Source: Rhizobium sp. R635 (GTDB lineage Bacteria > Pseudomonadota > Alphaproteobacteria > Rhizobiales > Rhizobiaceae). Taken from it: a stretch of DNA of 64,000 bases. The translations under genes were made by a program, and so were the position numbers. Below the pieces are notes generated by a model. The model saw only the letters and a list, made by a program, of their open reading frames with translations, made no database searches and had not been told where the DNA came from. This document shows positions 10,677 to 18,827 of this stretch, piece by piece; position 1 is the first letter of the stretch, and the number at the start of each line of letters is the position of its first letter. The stretch spans positions 53,067-117,066 of the forward strand of contig NZ_LOKX01000013.1 in NCBI RefSeq assembly GCF_002211285.1, given 5' to 3'.

Positions 10677-11396
10677 TTACTGAGCGGCAGCGCGCGGCTG
10701 CAGCTTCTCGTCGATCTGGCGCGAAAGTATGGCGGAGAATTCATCCGCGAAACCTTCCATGCGCGCCGAGAGCTTGCCGGCGTCAGCGGAGAACTTGTTG
10801 TAGGCGATAACCGCCGGGATAGCGGCGACGAGGCCGATCGCCGTGGCGAGAAGCGCCTCGGCGATACCGGGCGCCACGACCGCAAGGTTGGTGGACTTCG
10901 AACCGGCGATCGCCTGGAACGAGGTCATGATGCCGACGACCGTGCCGAAGAGGCCGATGAACGGGCCGGCCGAACCGATGGTCGCGAGCGATCCCAGGCG
11001 GGCGCCGAGATATTCGGTTTCACGGGCGAGCGTCACGTCCATGGCGCGGTCGATACGCATCTGCAGGCCGATCGGCGAGCGGGCGCCGCGTTCGAAGGAT
11101 TTCTTCCATTCACGCATGGCCGCGACGAAAATCGACGCCAGGCCGGTATTGTTGCGTTCCGACAGCGAGCGGTAGAGCTCTTCCAGCGACTGGCCCGACC
11201 AGAAGACCTGCTCGAACTTGTCGAACTGGCGCCGTGCGCGGCCATAGGCCAGGTATTTGTCGATGACGATCGCCCACGTCCAGACCGAGGCCGCGATGAG
11301 CCCGAGCATGACGAGCTTGACGACGATGCCGGCCTGCATGAATAGCGACCAGAGGCTGACGTCCGTCGTGGCTGCTGCCAATCCTACTTGTTCCAT
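10677..11396 (-). CDS. tolQ: TolQ (MotA/TolQ/ExbB proton channel)
   Basis: Integral membrane stator subunit of the Tol-Pal motor. The 239-residue protein has three membrane segments: about 20-40 (AGIVVKLVMLGLIAASVWTW) and, in the C-terminal half, TIGSAGPFIGLFGTVVGIM and ALLATAIGLVAAIPAVIAYN. Those latter segments form the MotA/TolQ/ExbB signature. The start at 11396 (MEQVGLAAATTD) matches the family; the longer frame adds 17 non-conserved residues. It is the first gene of the tolQRA-tolB unit, preceded by a 374-base non-coding stretch. Confidence 0.95.
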   Translation of the reverse strand: MEQVGLAAATTDVSLWSLFMQAGIVVKLVMLGLIAASVWTWAIVIDKYLAYGRARRQFDKFEQVFWSGQSLEELYRSLSERNNTGLASIFVAAMREWKKSFERGARSPIGLQMRIDRAMDVTLARETEYLGARLGSLATIGSAGPFIGLFGTVVGIMTSFQAIAGSKSTNLAVVAPGIAEALLATAIGLVAAIPAVIAYNKFSADAGKLSARMEGFADEFSAILSRQIDEKLQPRAAAQ

Positions 11397-11770
11397 TGAT
11401 CCAAAATCCCCGAATCCAAACGCCCGGCGCAGGACCGGGCGGCACAAAGTGATCTCGCAAGAAGTGTCTGGCGGCCGCTGCCCAAAGCCCTGGTCAAGCT
11501 TCCAAGCTCATCTTCCGCCTTCTTGCCGTCAAATTTGGTCAAAGGAAGGCGTGTACCGCGCAAACTCCGACTTTCCGAGTAAGACACTATTATGGTTAAT
11601 AGATCGTTAGTGCCGGACTGTGACAGCAAGCTTATATTTGGGAGATTTTGTTCCATGGATTACTTGACCGGAGCTAAAATCCGGCTGCCCGAGCGCTCAT
11701 CCTGCGGCGCGGGAATTCCTTCACACAAAACTCAAGTTTTGACAAGCGCCGATTTTCAGGCGATTCGAAC
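11397..11770. other. tolQ upstream region, non-coding
   Basis: The 374 bases between tolQ and ybgC hold no credible gene. They contain the CtrA-like site at 11592-11610 and AT-rich stretches around 11580-11650 suited to a tolQ promoter. Confidence 0.6.
11592..11610 (-). promoter_or_regulatory. CtrA-type binding site upstream of tolQ
   Basis: Reads CTAA-N7-TTAACCAT on the minus strand, one mismatch from TTAA-N7-TTAAC, and the downstream half matches the recalled rhizobial TTAACCAT form. It is about 195 bp upstream of the tolQ start. Confidence 0.5.
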
Positions 11771-12226
11771 CTAAAGCGGTGTACTGCCCTCAAGGAATTT
11801 CGCCGCCAGCGTTTCCGGCAGCCGCCTCGGCCGCCCCTTGGCGTTGATGACGGCGATGATCACCTTGGCCGCGATCAGCAGCGTCTCGCCCGAACGAATC
11901 TGCTGGTTGAGCACCATCTTGGCGCCGCCGGCCTTTTCCGTGTGCGTCAGGATCGTCAGCACGTCGTCCATGCGCGCCGGGCTCTTGAAGTCGATCTCCA
12001 TGCGATGGACGACGAAGACGAGGCCTTCCTCGTCGGCGCTGACCAGCTCACGCTGCTCGACGCCGAGACAGCGCAGATAATCGGTTCGGCCGCGCTCCAG
12101 GAAATGCAGGTAGCGGGCGTGATAGACCAGGCCCGAAAAATCCGTGTCTTCATAATAGACCCGCTGGACGAGGCGATGCCCCGCCTCCGTCAGCTCTCCC
12201 GAAATGGAAAAAGGGCGTTCCGTCAT
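11771..12226 (-). CDS. ybgC: YbgC-family acyl-CoA thioesterase (hotdog fold)
   Basis: Member of the Tol-Pal-associated YbgC thioesterases, thought to act on acyl-CoA or acyl-ACP in phospholipid metabolism. The 151 residues contain the hotdog/4-hydroxybenzoyl-CoA thioesterase signature VYYEDTDFSGLVYHARYL with the catalytic Asp, then LERGRTDYLR. The start at 12226 is supported by GGAG about 10 bases upstream; the longer ORF runs through the triple repeat region. It is normally the first gene of tol-pal clusters; here 374 bases separate it from tolQ. Confidence 0.93.
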   Translation of the reverse strand: MTERPFSISGELTEAGHRLVQRVYYEDTDFSGLVYHARYLHFLERGRTDYLRCLGVEQRELVSADEEGLVFVVHRMEIDFKSPARMDDVLTILTHTEKAGGAKMVLNQQIRSGETLLIAAKVIIAVINAKGRPRRLPETLAAKFLEGSTPL

Positions 12227-12270
12227 AATTTGCTCCAAACTCAGGTGCCCTCTTTGGCGCAACGCTTCGC

Positions 12271-12336
12271 GGCAGGCAAGCATTGAATGCCCGGCAGCCA
12301 GGCATTGAATGCGCCGCCGGCAGGCATTGAATGATT
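12271..12336. promoter_or_regulatory. Three dyad repeats phased at 22 bp between ybgC and sqdB
   Basis: The core GGCATTGAATG occurs three times, with GCATTGAATG starting at 12280, 12302 and 12324, exactly 22 bp apart (two helical turns). Each core is itself a near-palindrome, GCATT-G-AATGC. The position between divergent genes suggests a cooperative operator. The regulator is unknown. Confidence 0.6.
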
Positions 12337-12389
12337 GTCATAATTCCTAACTATTCCCGACAATGAGCGACCGATCAGGAGACGATACG

Positions 12390-13610
12390 ATGAAGATTGC
12401 GGTTATGGGCGGAGACGGTTTCGTTGGTTGGCCAACCTCGCTGCATCTCTCCGACGCCGGTCACGACATCCATATCCTCGACAATCTCTCGCGCCGCTGG
12501 ATCGACACCGAACTCGGCGTCCAGTCGCTGACGCCGATGGATTCGATCCAGGAGCGCACCCGTATCTGGCATGCCGAGACGGGCCGCCGCATCCACTTCA
12601 ACCTGATCGATCTTGCCAGGGATTATGAGCTGCTGAAGACGTGGCTTGCCGAAAACCGGCCCGATGCCATCATCCATTTCGCCGAACAGCGCGCCGCGCC
12701 CTATTCGATGAAGAGCGACCGCCACAAGAACTACACGGTCAACAACAATGTCAGCGCCACGCATAACCTCCTGAACGCGCTGACGGAGCTCAATCTCGAC
12801 GCCCACCTCATCCATCTCGGCACAATGGGCGTCTACGGCTATTCGACGGTCGGCGCCGCAATCCCCGAAGGTTATCTGCCCGTCGGCATCGAAACCGCGG
12901 GCGGCGAGAGGGTCAGCCAGGAGATCCTCTATCCCTCCAATCCAGGCTCGATCTACCACATGACCAAGTGCCTGGATCAGCTTCTCTTCCAGTTTTACGC
13001 CAAGAACGACGGACTGAGGATCACCGACCTGCACCAGGGAATCGTCTGGGGCACCCACACCGAGCAGACGCGCCGCCACGCGCAGCTCATCAACCGTTTC
13101 GATTACGACGGCGATTACGGCACGGTGCTGAACCGCTTCCTGATCCAGGCCGCGATCGGCTATCCCCTGACGGTGCACGGCACCGGCGGCCAGACCCGCG
13201 CCTTCATCCACATCCAGGATTCGGTGCGCTGCATCGAGCTGGCGCTGAAGAACCCGCCCGCCCGCGGCGCCCGCGTCGAGATCTTCAATCAGATGACGGA
13301 GACCCATCGCGTGCGCGACCTCGCCGAGATGATCGCCAGGATGAGCGGCGCCAAAATCGCCTGGCTGCCCAACCCGCGCAAGGAAGCCGCCGAAAACGAG
13401 CTGATCGTCCGCAACGAAAAATTCCGCGATCTCGGCCTCGAACCGATCACGCTGGAAGCGGGCCTGCTCGGCGAAATCGTCGACGTGGCGAAAAAATTCG
13501 CCTATCGCGTCGACCGCTCGCGCGTTCCGGCCGTCTCCGCCTGGACCAAGGACATCGCCGCGACGCTCGACCACGATCCGGAAGGCAAGCGGCTGAAGTC
13601 GGTGTCGTGA
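12390..13610 (+). CDS. sqdB: UDP-sulfoquinovose synthase SqdB
   Basis: Forms UDP-sulfoquinovose from UDP-glucose and sulfite, the head-group donor of the sulfolipid SQDG. The 406-residue short-chain dehydrogenase-type protein has the NAD-binding GGDGFVGWPT motif at the N-terminus and LHLSDAGHDIHILDNLSRR typical of SqdB. HLGTMGVYGY precedes the catalytic YHMTK (YxxxK), and FIHIQDSVRC follows. The start at 12390 follows GGAGA; the in-frame ATG at 12363 lacks a site. It is the first gene of sqdB-sqdD-sqdC, with repeat copy B between sqdB and sqdD. Confidence 0.95.
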   Translation: MKIAVMGGDGFVGWPTSLHLSDAGHDIHILDNLSRRWIDTELGVQSLTPMDSIQERTRIWHAETGRRIHFNLIDLARDYELLKTWLAENRPDAIIHFAEQRAAPYSMKSDRHKNYTVNNNVSATHNLLNALTELNLDAHLIHLGTMGVYGYSTVGAAIPEGYLPVGIETAGGERVSQEILYPSNPGSIYHMTKCLDQLLFQFYAKNDGLRITDLHQGIVWGTHTEQTRRHAQLINRFDYDGDYGTVLNRFLIQAAIGYPLTVHGTGGQTRAFIHIQDSVRCIELALKNPPARGARVEIFNQMTETHRVRDLAEMIARMSGAKIAWLPNPRKEAAENELIVRNEKFRDLGLEPITLEAGLLGEIVDVAKKFAYRVDRSRVPAVSAWTKDIAATLDHDPEGKRLKSVS

Positions 13611-13646
13611 GCGAGGAATGGGGCGCATTGAAAGGCTCAATCAGAA

Positions 13647-13789
13647 CTCCCTCATTCCTGTGCTCGTCACAGGAATCCAGCCACGGCGCGTCTGCGCCGT
13701 GAATAGCTCCTACCGACTGTCAAAAGAATCTCTCGCGCCCACGGACGTGGGCGCACTGGATTCCTGTGACAAGCACAGGAATGAGGGAG
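13647..13789. repeat. RIME-like palindromic repeat, copy B, between sqdB and sqdD
   Basis: 143 bp. Outer ends each form a hairpin (CCTGTG-CTCGT-CACAGG on the left, CCTGTGACAAGCACAGG on the right) and are inverted copies of each other. Internal stems are CACGGCGC-GTCT-GCGCCGTG and GCGCCCAC-GGAC-GTGGGCGC. It ends 22 bases before the sqdD start, so it is part of the operon transcript. Confidence 0.9.
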
Positions 13790-13811
13790 CATTTGGGGGC
13801 GGTCGGCGCCG

Positions 13812-14636
13812 ATGACCTCTACCCCAAACCTTGCCTACGTCACCCTCGTCACCAACGCCGACTACGCCATGGGCGCCACCGCCCTCGCCCGTTCCCTGCG
13901 CCGCACCTGCACCACCGCCGATATCGTCATCCTCCGCACCGGCGGCGTCGATGCAGCCGCCCTCGCCCCCTTGGAAACCCTCGGCTGCCGCCTCATCGAA
14001 GTCGAGCACCTGCCCCTGTCGGATGCCTTCAACGAGCGCCACGCCCGCGGCAATCTCCATTCCGCCGCCCCCTTTACCAAGGGCCGCAAGCCGGATTTCC
14101 ATTCGCCGCTCGACAATTTCTGCAAGCTCAGGCTCTGGCAGCTCGTCGAATACGAGCGCTGCGTCTTCATCGACGCCGATGCCCTGGTGCTGAAGAACGT
14201 CGACAGGCTCTTCCTCTATCCGGAATTCTCCGCCGCTCCCAACGTCTACGAAAGCCTCGCCGACTTCCACCGCATGAATTCCGGCGTCTTCGTCGCCACG
14301 CCGTCGCATGACACATTCCGGCACATGCTCGAAAAGCTCGACCGGCCTGATGCCTTCTGGCGGCGCACGGACCAGACGTTTCTGGAGACTTTCTTCCCAG
14401 ATTGGCACGGACTGCCGGTTTATTTCAACATGCTGCAATATGTATGGTTCACCATGCCCGATCTTTGGGACTGGAAGAGCATTTCGATCCTGCATTACCA
14501 GTATGAAAAACCGTGGGAAAGAGATCATCCCAAAGCGGCGCAGCTACAACCTTTGATCGATTTATGGCATCGTTTCCATGATGATGGCGACGTACCGGAG
14601 ATTGCGGCGCTGGCCAATCCGGAAGGGACGGCATGA
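13812..14636 (+). CDS. sqdD: SqdD, glycosyltransferase family 8 protein of the sulfolipid operon
   Basis: Probable sulfoquinovosyltransferase that moves sulfoquinovose from the nucleotide sugar to diacylglycerol. The 274-residue protein has the GT8 (glycogenin-like) fold signs: an N-terminal YVTLVTNADYAMGATALARSL, the metal-binding DxD in CVFIDADALVLKNVD, and NSGVFVATPS. It is in the SqdB-SqdD-SqdC order described for Sinorhizobium. No strong ribosome-binding site is seen before the ATG (only G-rich sequence), and repeat copy B lies just upstream. Confidence 0.85.
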   Translation: MTSTPNLAYVTLVTNADYAMGATALARSLRRTCTTADIVILRTGGVDAAALAPLETLGCRLIEVEHLPLSDAFNERHARGNLHSAAPFTKGRKPDFHSPLDNFCKLRLWQLVEYERCVFIDADALVLKNVDRLFLYPEFSAAPNVYESLADFHRMNSGVFVATPSHDTFRHMLEKLDRPDAFWRRTDQTFLETFFPDWHGLPVYFNMLQYVWFTMPDLWDWKSISILHYQYEKPWERDHPKAAQLQPLIDLWHRFHDDGDVPEIAALANPEGTA

Positions 14637-15547
14637 AAGTATTGGTATCCGGCGGAACGGGCCTCGTCGGCCGTTATGTCGTCGAGGAACTGCTGGCCGC
14701 CGGCTATCAGGTGATCGTCGGCGGACGCCGCGCGCCGATGCCTCGCCTCTTCTCCCGCCCGGTCGAGTTCGCAGCGCTCTCCCTCGATCCGGACAAGGAT
14801 CAGATCGATATCTTCGACGATGCCTATTTCTTCGTCCATGCCGCCTTCAGCCATGTCCCCGGCAAATATCGCGACGGCGAGGGTAACGATCCGAAGACCT
14901 TTCAGAAGCTGAACCTCGACGGCACCGTCCGGCTTTTCGAAGCCGCCAAACGCGCCGGCACGCGCCGTTGCGTCTTCCTGTCCAGCCGCGCAACCTACGG
15001 CGACCATCCGCCGGGAACCGAACTTGCCGAAACGATGATGACCGAGCCCCAAACGCTCTATGGCAGGGTGAAACTCGACGCCGAACGGGCGCTCGCCGAC
15101 CTCGCAGCACCCGGTTTTGCCGGCGTGAGCCTGAGAGCAACCGGCGTCTATGGCGATTTCTTTCCGAACAAATGGGAGGGCCTGATCGCCGATTACCTCG
15201 CCGGCCGGCCGGTTGCCGCCCGCGCGGGAACGGAGGTTCACGGCCGCGACCTCGGGCGCGCGGTGCGGCTGATGCTGGAGACGGAAAGCACCCGCATCTC
15301 CGGTGAGATCTTCAATGTATCCGACATATCGGTCGACACGAACGATATCCTTTCGCCCATCCGCCGCGAGACCGGCTGTCGATACGCGCTGCCGGCTCCC
15401 GCCGACGGAACGGCGCTCAATCCCATGAGCACGGCAAAAATCCGCGCGCTCGGCTGGTCGCCCGGCGGAGCGCCGCTGTTCGAGGAGACGATGCGGCGGC
15501 TGGCCGCTCAGCTGCCGGCCTCCCCGCACAGGTCCACGCAAGTCTGA
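14633..15547 (+). CDS. sqdC: SqdC, NAD-dependent epimerase/reductase of the sulfolipid operon
   Basis: The exact role of SqdC is not settled; it is needed for normal sulfolipid processing in other alphaproteobacteria. The 304 residues form an extended short-chain dehydrogenase: VLVSGGTGLVGRYVVEELL at the N-terminus, FLSSRATYGDHP, then the catalytic LYGRVK (YxxxK). Later come GVSLRATGVYGDFFPNKWEG and HGRDLGRAVRLML. ATGA overlaps the sqdD stop by 4 bases, so translation is coupled. The name rests on operon position and family. Confidence 0.8.
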   Translation: MKVLVSGGTGLVGRYVVEELLAAGYQVIVGGRRAPMPRLFSRPVEFAALSLDPDKDQIDIFDDAYFFVHAAFSHVPGKYRDGEGNDPKTFQKLNLDGTVRLFEAAKRAGTRRCVFLSSRATYGDHPPGTELAETMMTEPQTLYGRVKLDAERALADLAAPGFAGVSLRATGVYGDFFPNKWEGLIADYLAGRPVAARAGTEVHGRDLGRAVRLMLETESTRISGEIFNVSDISVDTNDILSPIRRETGCRYALPAPADGTALNPMSTAKIRALGWSPGGAPLFEETMRRLAAQLPASPHRSTQV

Positions 15548-15605
15548 CGTTGCAGGATGCGCCCGAATCGTCATCGGGGCCCGATTTATCATCGGGGGAT
15601 TGTCC

Positions 15606-16289
15606 ATGCAGGTTGCAACCACCTCCGCTTCCGTCATTTTGCGCGGCACGTCTTCGGCAGCGGAAACATCCGCCACCGGAAGCGAAGCCGATCAGGGCGT
15701 GCTGAAGCTGCAGCGCACGACCCAGGCGCTGCAGCAGCTGCGGCAGGCCCTGGCGAACTCGGGAGACGAAGCCAAGGCGCAGGCGCAACGCAAGCTCGAA
15801 GAGGCCAAGCAGGAGTTGGAGATGCTGAAGAGCTCCAACATGCCTCCCGAAGTGGTCGCGCGTCTGGCGTCCGAACTGGCCCGCAAAGTCGGCACCGCCG
15901 CCTCTGAATTTGCTTCATCCGTCGCGACCGGCGCCACGGCGACTGCCGTTCCGGCGGATGCAGCCACGGATTCTGCAGCCGCGGCCACGAGCGGCGCCGA
16001 TGCTGCGTTGACGGACACGACGGTGGAAACCGCCGCGCCGGAACCGACCGACGCCGCTGAAGCGCGCAAGGCCTATGAGAGCACCGCCGAGGATAGCCCG
16101 AAATTTTCAGGCATCTCGGCCGATGATCGCGAGGCGATGGAAGAGTTCAAGGAAGTCGTTCGCGAACTCAAGCAGCTCCTCGAAAAGGCGATGCGCGAGC
16201 TGCGCCAGCAGGCTGACACCAATACCGTTCCCGATATGGCAGCTCTCTCCATCAGCACCGCAACGATACCGACAAGCATCATCGTCTGA
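15606..16289 (+). CDS. Hypothetical alanine-rich coiled-coil protein
   Basis: No function recognised. The 227 residues have a serine/threonine-rich N-terminus and a helical, coiled-coil-like stretch at about 33-85 rich in Q, E, K and A (KLQRTTQALQQLRQAL, KLEEAKQELEMLK). An Ala/Thr-rich low-complexity middle follows (about 100-150), then a second charged helix (EAMEEFKEVVRELKQLLEKAM). No signal peptide or membrane segment is visible. GGGGGA lies 6 bases before the ATG at 15606; a TTG two codons upstream has no room for a site. It ends 112 bases before the cyclo-ligase gene. Confidence 0.75.
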   Translation: MQVATTSASVILRGTSSAAETSATGSEADQGVLKLQRTTQALQQLRQALANSGDEAKAQAQRKLEEAKQELEMLKSSNMPPEVVARLASELARKVGTAASEFASSVATGATATAVPADAATDSAAAATSGADAALTDTTVETAAPEPTDAAEARKAYESTAEDSPKFSGISADDREAMEEFKEVVRELKQLLEKAMRELRQQADTNTVPDMAALSISTATIPTSIIV

Positions 16290-16401
16290 CCAACCTCGTG
16301 CGGCAGGACGGGAGAGGAACCGGCGCGTGCTTGTCGCACCCGGCATTGCATCGGGCACCGAGCCGTTTATGCTCGGCCGACTTCCCATAACGGCAGATCC
16401 A

Positions 16402-16989
16402 ATGACCGCTAGAGAATTGAAAGCGCAATTGCGCAACGAACGGCTGGCCGCACGCGACGCCATCCCCGCCGAGGAACGCGCCTCCAAAAGTCTCGCCATG
16501 GCCGACCACGCCGGCGAAGCGGTCGGTTTCGCGCCGAGCACGGTTGTTTCCGGCTTTCTGCCGATCCGCTCGGAGGCCGATCTCAGGCCGCTGATGGCGC
16601 GCTTTGCGGCGCGCGGCGCGCGGCTCTGCGTGCCGGCGATCCTCGACAAGCAGACCATCGTCTTTCGCGAACTGGCGGAAGACGGGCCGCTTGTCGCCAC
16701 CGGTTTCGGCACGGTCGGCCCGACCGGGGACGCCGCCGTTCTCGATCCCGAAATCATGCTGGTGCCGCTTTCGGCCTTCGATATCAGAGGCCATCGCATC
16801 GGCTATGGAGCGGGCTACTACGACCGCGCCATCAGCCGTCTCAGAGAGAAAGGACTGCATCCGAAGCTGATCGGCATTGCATTCGACTGCCAGGAAGTGG
16901 CACATGTGCCGGATGAGCCGCATGACATAAGCCTGGATGCCATCCTGACAGAAAGCGGCCTTCGCTTTTTTGCCTCTTGGATTGGATAG
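16402..16989 (+). CDS. 5-formyltetrahydrofolate cyclo-ligase
   Basis: Converts 5-formyl-THF to 5,10-methenyl-THF with ATP, returning folate to one-carbon metabolism. The 195-residue protein has the family's basic N-terminus (LKAQLRNERLAARDAI), GFLPIRSEADLRPLM, and the signature IRGHRIGYGAGYYDRAI near the C-terminus that binds ATP/folate. The start at 16402 gives the normal length, but no clear ribosome-binding site is visible; an in-frame ATG at 16369 is an alternative. It is followed three bases later by the YmdB-type gene. Confidence 0.93.
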   Translation: MTARELKAQLRNERLAARDAIPAEERASKSLAMADHAGEAVGFAPSTVVSGFLPIRSEADLRPLMARFAARGARLCVPAILDKQTIVFRELAEDGPLVATGFGTVGPTGDAAVLDPEIMLVPLSAFDIRGHRIGYGAGYYDRAISRLREKGLHPKLIGIAFDCQEVAHVPDEPHDISLDAILTESGLRFFASWIG

Positions 16990-16992
16990 GGA

Positions 16993-17817
16993 ATGCGGCT
17001 GCTTTTTCTGGGTGACATGGTCGGCAAGACGGGACGCACGGCGGTCTGGGACCGTCTCCCCGGCCTGATCTCCGACCTCAAGCTCGATTTCGTCGTCGTC
17101 AACGGCGAGAACGCCGCCGGCGGCTTCGGCATCACCGAAGACATCTTTCTGGAAACGATCAATGCCGGCGCCGACGTGGTGACGACGGGCAATCATGTCT
17201 GGGACCAGAAGGAAGCCGTCGCCTTTGCCGGGCGGCACGATCAATTCCTGCGGCCGGCCAATTATCCGCAAGGCACGCCCGGGCGCGGTTCCGGCCTTTT
17301 CTATGCCAGGAACGGCGCGCGCGTGCTCGTCGCCAACGTCATGGGCCGGGTGTTCATGCATCCGGAACTCGACGATCCCTTCAAATCGGCGGAAGCGATC
17401 CTCGATGCCTGCCCGCTGAAGGAGCAGGCCGATGCGATCATTTTCGATTTCCACGCGGAAGCGACCAGCGAAAAGCAGTGCTTCGGCCATTTCGTCGACG
17501 GCCGCGCCAGTTTCGTCGTCGGCACCCACACGCATGTGCCGACAGCCGACGCGCAGATCCTGAACGGCGGCACCGCCTATATGTCGGATGCCGGCATGTG
17601 CGGCGATTACGACTCTTCGCTTGGCATGGATAAGGAGGAGCCGCTCAACCGCTTCATCTCCAAGATGCCGAAGGGCCGCATGGAAGCGGCGAGCGGTCCC
17701 GCGACGATCTGCGGCGTGGGCGTAGAGATTTCCGATGCCACCGGGCTGGCCGAAAAGATCGCGCCGCTCCGGCTCGGGCCGCGCCTGGCCGAAACGGTGC
17801 CGGAGTTCTGGCGGTAA
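16993..17817 (+). CDS. YmdB-family metallophosphoesterase
   Basis: Member of the TIGR00282/YmdB group of metal-dependent phosphodiesterases; Bacillus YmdB cleaves 2',3'- and 3',5'-cyclic nucleotides. The 274 residues show LFLGDMVGKTGR (metal-binding Asp), VVNGENAAGGFG (Asn/Glu pair), TTGNHVWD (GNH motif), FDFHAEATSEK and VVGTHTHVPTAD (GTHTH motif). No signal peptide. It starts three bases after the cyclo-ligase stop, with a ribosome-binding site within that gene's 3' end, so they form an operon. Confidence 0.93.
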   Translation: MRLLFLGDMVGKTGRTAVWDRLPGLISDLKLDFVVVNGENAAGGFGITEDIFLETINAGADVVTTGNHVWDQKEAVAFAGRHDQFLRPANYPQGTPGRGSGLFYARNGARVLVANVMGRVFMHPELDDPFKSAEAILDACPLKEQADAIIFDFHAEATSEKQCFGHFVDGRASFVVGTHTHVPTADAQILNGGTAYMSDAGMCGDYDSSLGMDKEEPLNRFISKMPKGRMEAASGPATICGVGVEISDATGLAEKIAPLRLGPRLAETVPEFWR

Positions 17818-17917
17818 AACACCCGCTCCACACGCAAATGTGAGCGTCCGCGGTCTGGACCACTGCGACCTCATGCCGCATCCTCCGGCCGCCAATTCAA
17901 ATGATCGAGCGTCCTTA

Positions 17918-17936
17918 GCGCGCCCTTCGGGCGCGC
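17918..17936. terminator. GC-rich hairpin after the YmdB gene
   Basis: Perfect stem GCGCGCCC-TTC-GGGCGCGC about 100 bases after the stop at 17817. No T-run follows, so it may be a weak or Rho-assisted terminator. Confidence 0.4.
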
Positions 17937-17968
17937 GGCGCTGTCAGTGAAAGCGCCGGAGGGATGGC

Positions 17969-18814
17969 ATGAAGCCGCGATATCTTATCCTCGCTATCGC
18001 ATGCCTTGCGGCCTCCGCAGCGTCAGCTCCTGCCGGGGCGCAGGAACAGCGCAAACCCGCCAGCCAGTGCCAGGCGATCGCCGAAAACATCCCCAAGGCG
18101 ACCTTCGCAAGCTTTTCCGCCGCCCCGCCGATAATATCGGCCGTCTCCGAGGGCGAGGACGTCAAATTCAACTATCTCGGCCACTCCACCTTCGAGATCG
18201 ACACGCCGGCAGGGATCATCATCGCGACAGATTACAATGGCTGGTACAGGCCGATGACGACGCCCGATGTCGTGACCATGAACAAGGCCCACACGACCCA
18301 CTTCACCCTGACGCCCGATCCCGGCATCAAGCATGTGCTGCATGGGTGGAGCGATGTCCCCGGCGAGAAGGCCAACGTCAATCTCGTCGTCGGCGATGCC
18401 TATATCCGCAACGTCACGACGGATATCCGCTTCAGCTACGGCCTCGGCGGTTCGCAGGAGGACGGCAATTCCATCTTCATCTTCGAGGTTGCCGGCCTCT
18501 GCATCGGCCATCTCGGCCATCTCCATTACGAGCTGACGGATGCGCATTACACCGAGATCGGCCGCCTCGATGTCGTCATGGTGCCGATCGACGGCGGCCT
18601 CACCATGGGGGCCGACAGCATGAGCCGCGTCATCAAGCGGCTGCGTTCGTCGCTGATCCTGCCGATGCATCGCCGCGGCCCGCCGGTCAACGCCTTCGTT
18701 TCCATGTTCGGCAAGGATTTCGATATCGCCTACGCCCCCGATGACAGCATCACCGTTTCCATGCGCACCTTGCCGAAAAAGCCGCTGATCTATGTGATGA
18801 AAGGCGTACAGTAA
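17969..18814 (+). CDS. Exported MBL-fold metal-dependent hydrolase (UlaG-like)
   Basis: The 281 residues begin with a signal peptide (ILAIACLAASAASAPAGA), so a periplasmic location is likely. The body resembles UlaG-type metallo-beta-lactamase-fold proteins: NYLGHSTFEIDTPAGIIIATDYNG near the N-terminus, GHLGHLHYELTD, a VMVPIDGGLTMG strand, and ILPMHRRGPP. The classical HxHxDH is not intact; THFTLTPDPG sits in its place, so catalysis may differ or be lost. GGAGGG precedes the ATG. Substrate unknown. Confidence 0.82.
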   Translation: MKPRYLILAIACLAASAASAPAGAQEQRKPASQCQAIAENIPKATFASFSAAPPIISAVSEGEDVKFNYLGHSTFEIDTPAGIIIATDYNGWYRPMTTPDVVTMNKAHTTHFTLTPDPGIKHVLHGWSDVPGEKANVNLVVGDAYIRNVTTDIRFSYGLGGSQEDGNSIFIFEVAGLCIGHLGHLHYELTDAHYTEIGRLDVVMVPIDGGLTMGADSMSRVIKRLRSSLILPMHRRGPPVNAFVSMFGKDFDIAYAPDDSITVSMRTLPKKPLIYVMKGVQ

Positions 18815-18827
18815 AAGACACCTGCAA

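Noticed and set aside
12271..12336. Small CRISPR array
   Set aside because: The three repeats have an 11-base core and no unique spacers of constant length, and no cas gene is nearby.
12271..12389. PhoB box in front of sqdB
   Set aside because: TGTCAT occurs once (12336-12341), but no second half at 11-base spacing was found.
16290..16401. 6S RNA between the coiled-coil gene and the cyclo-ligase
   Set aside because: The gap is only 112 bases and cannot form the long rod; the better candidate follows zapA.
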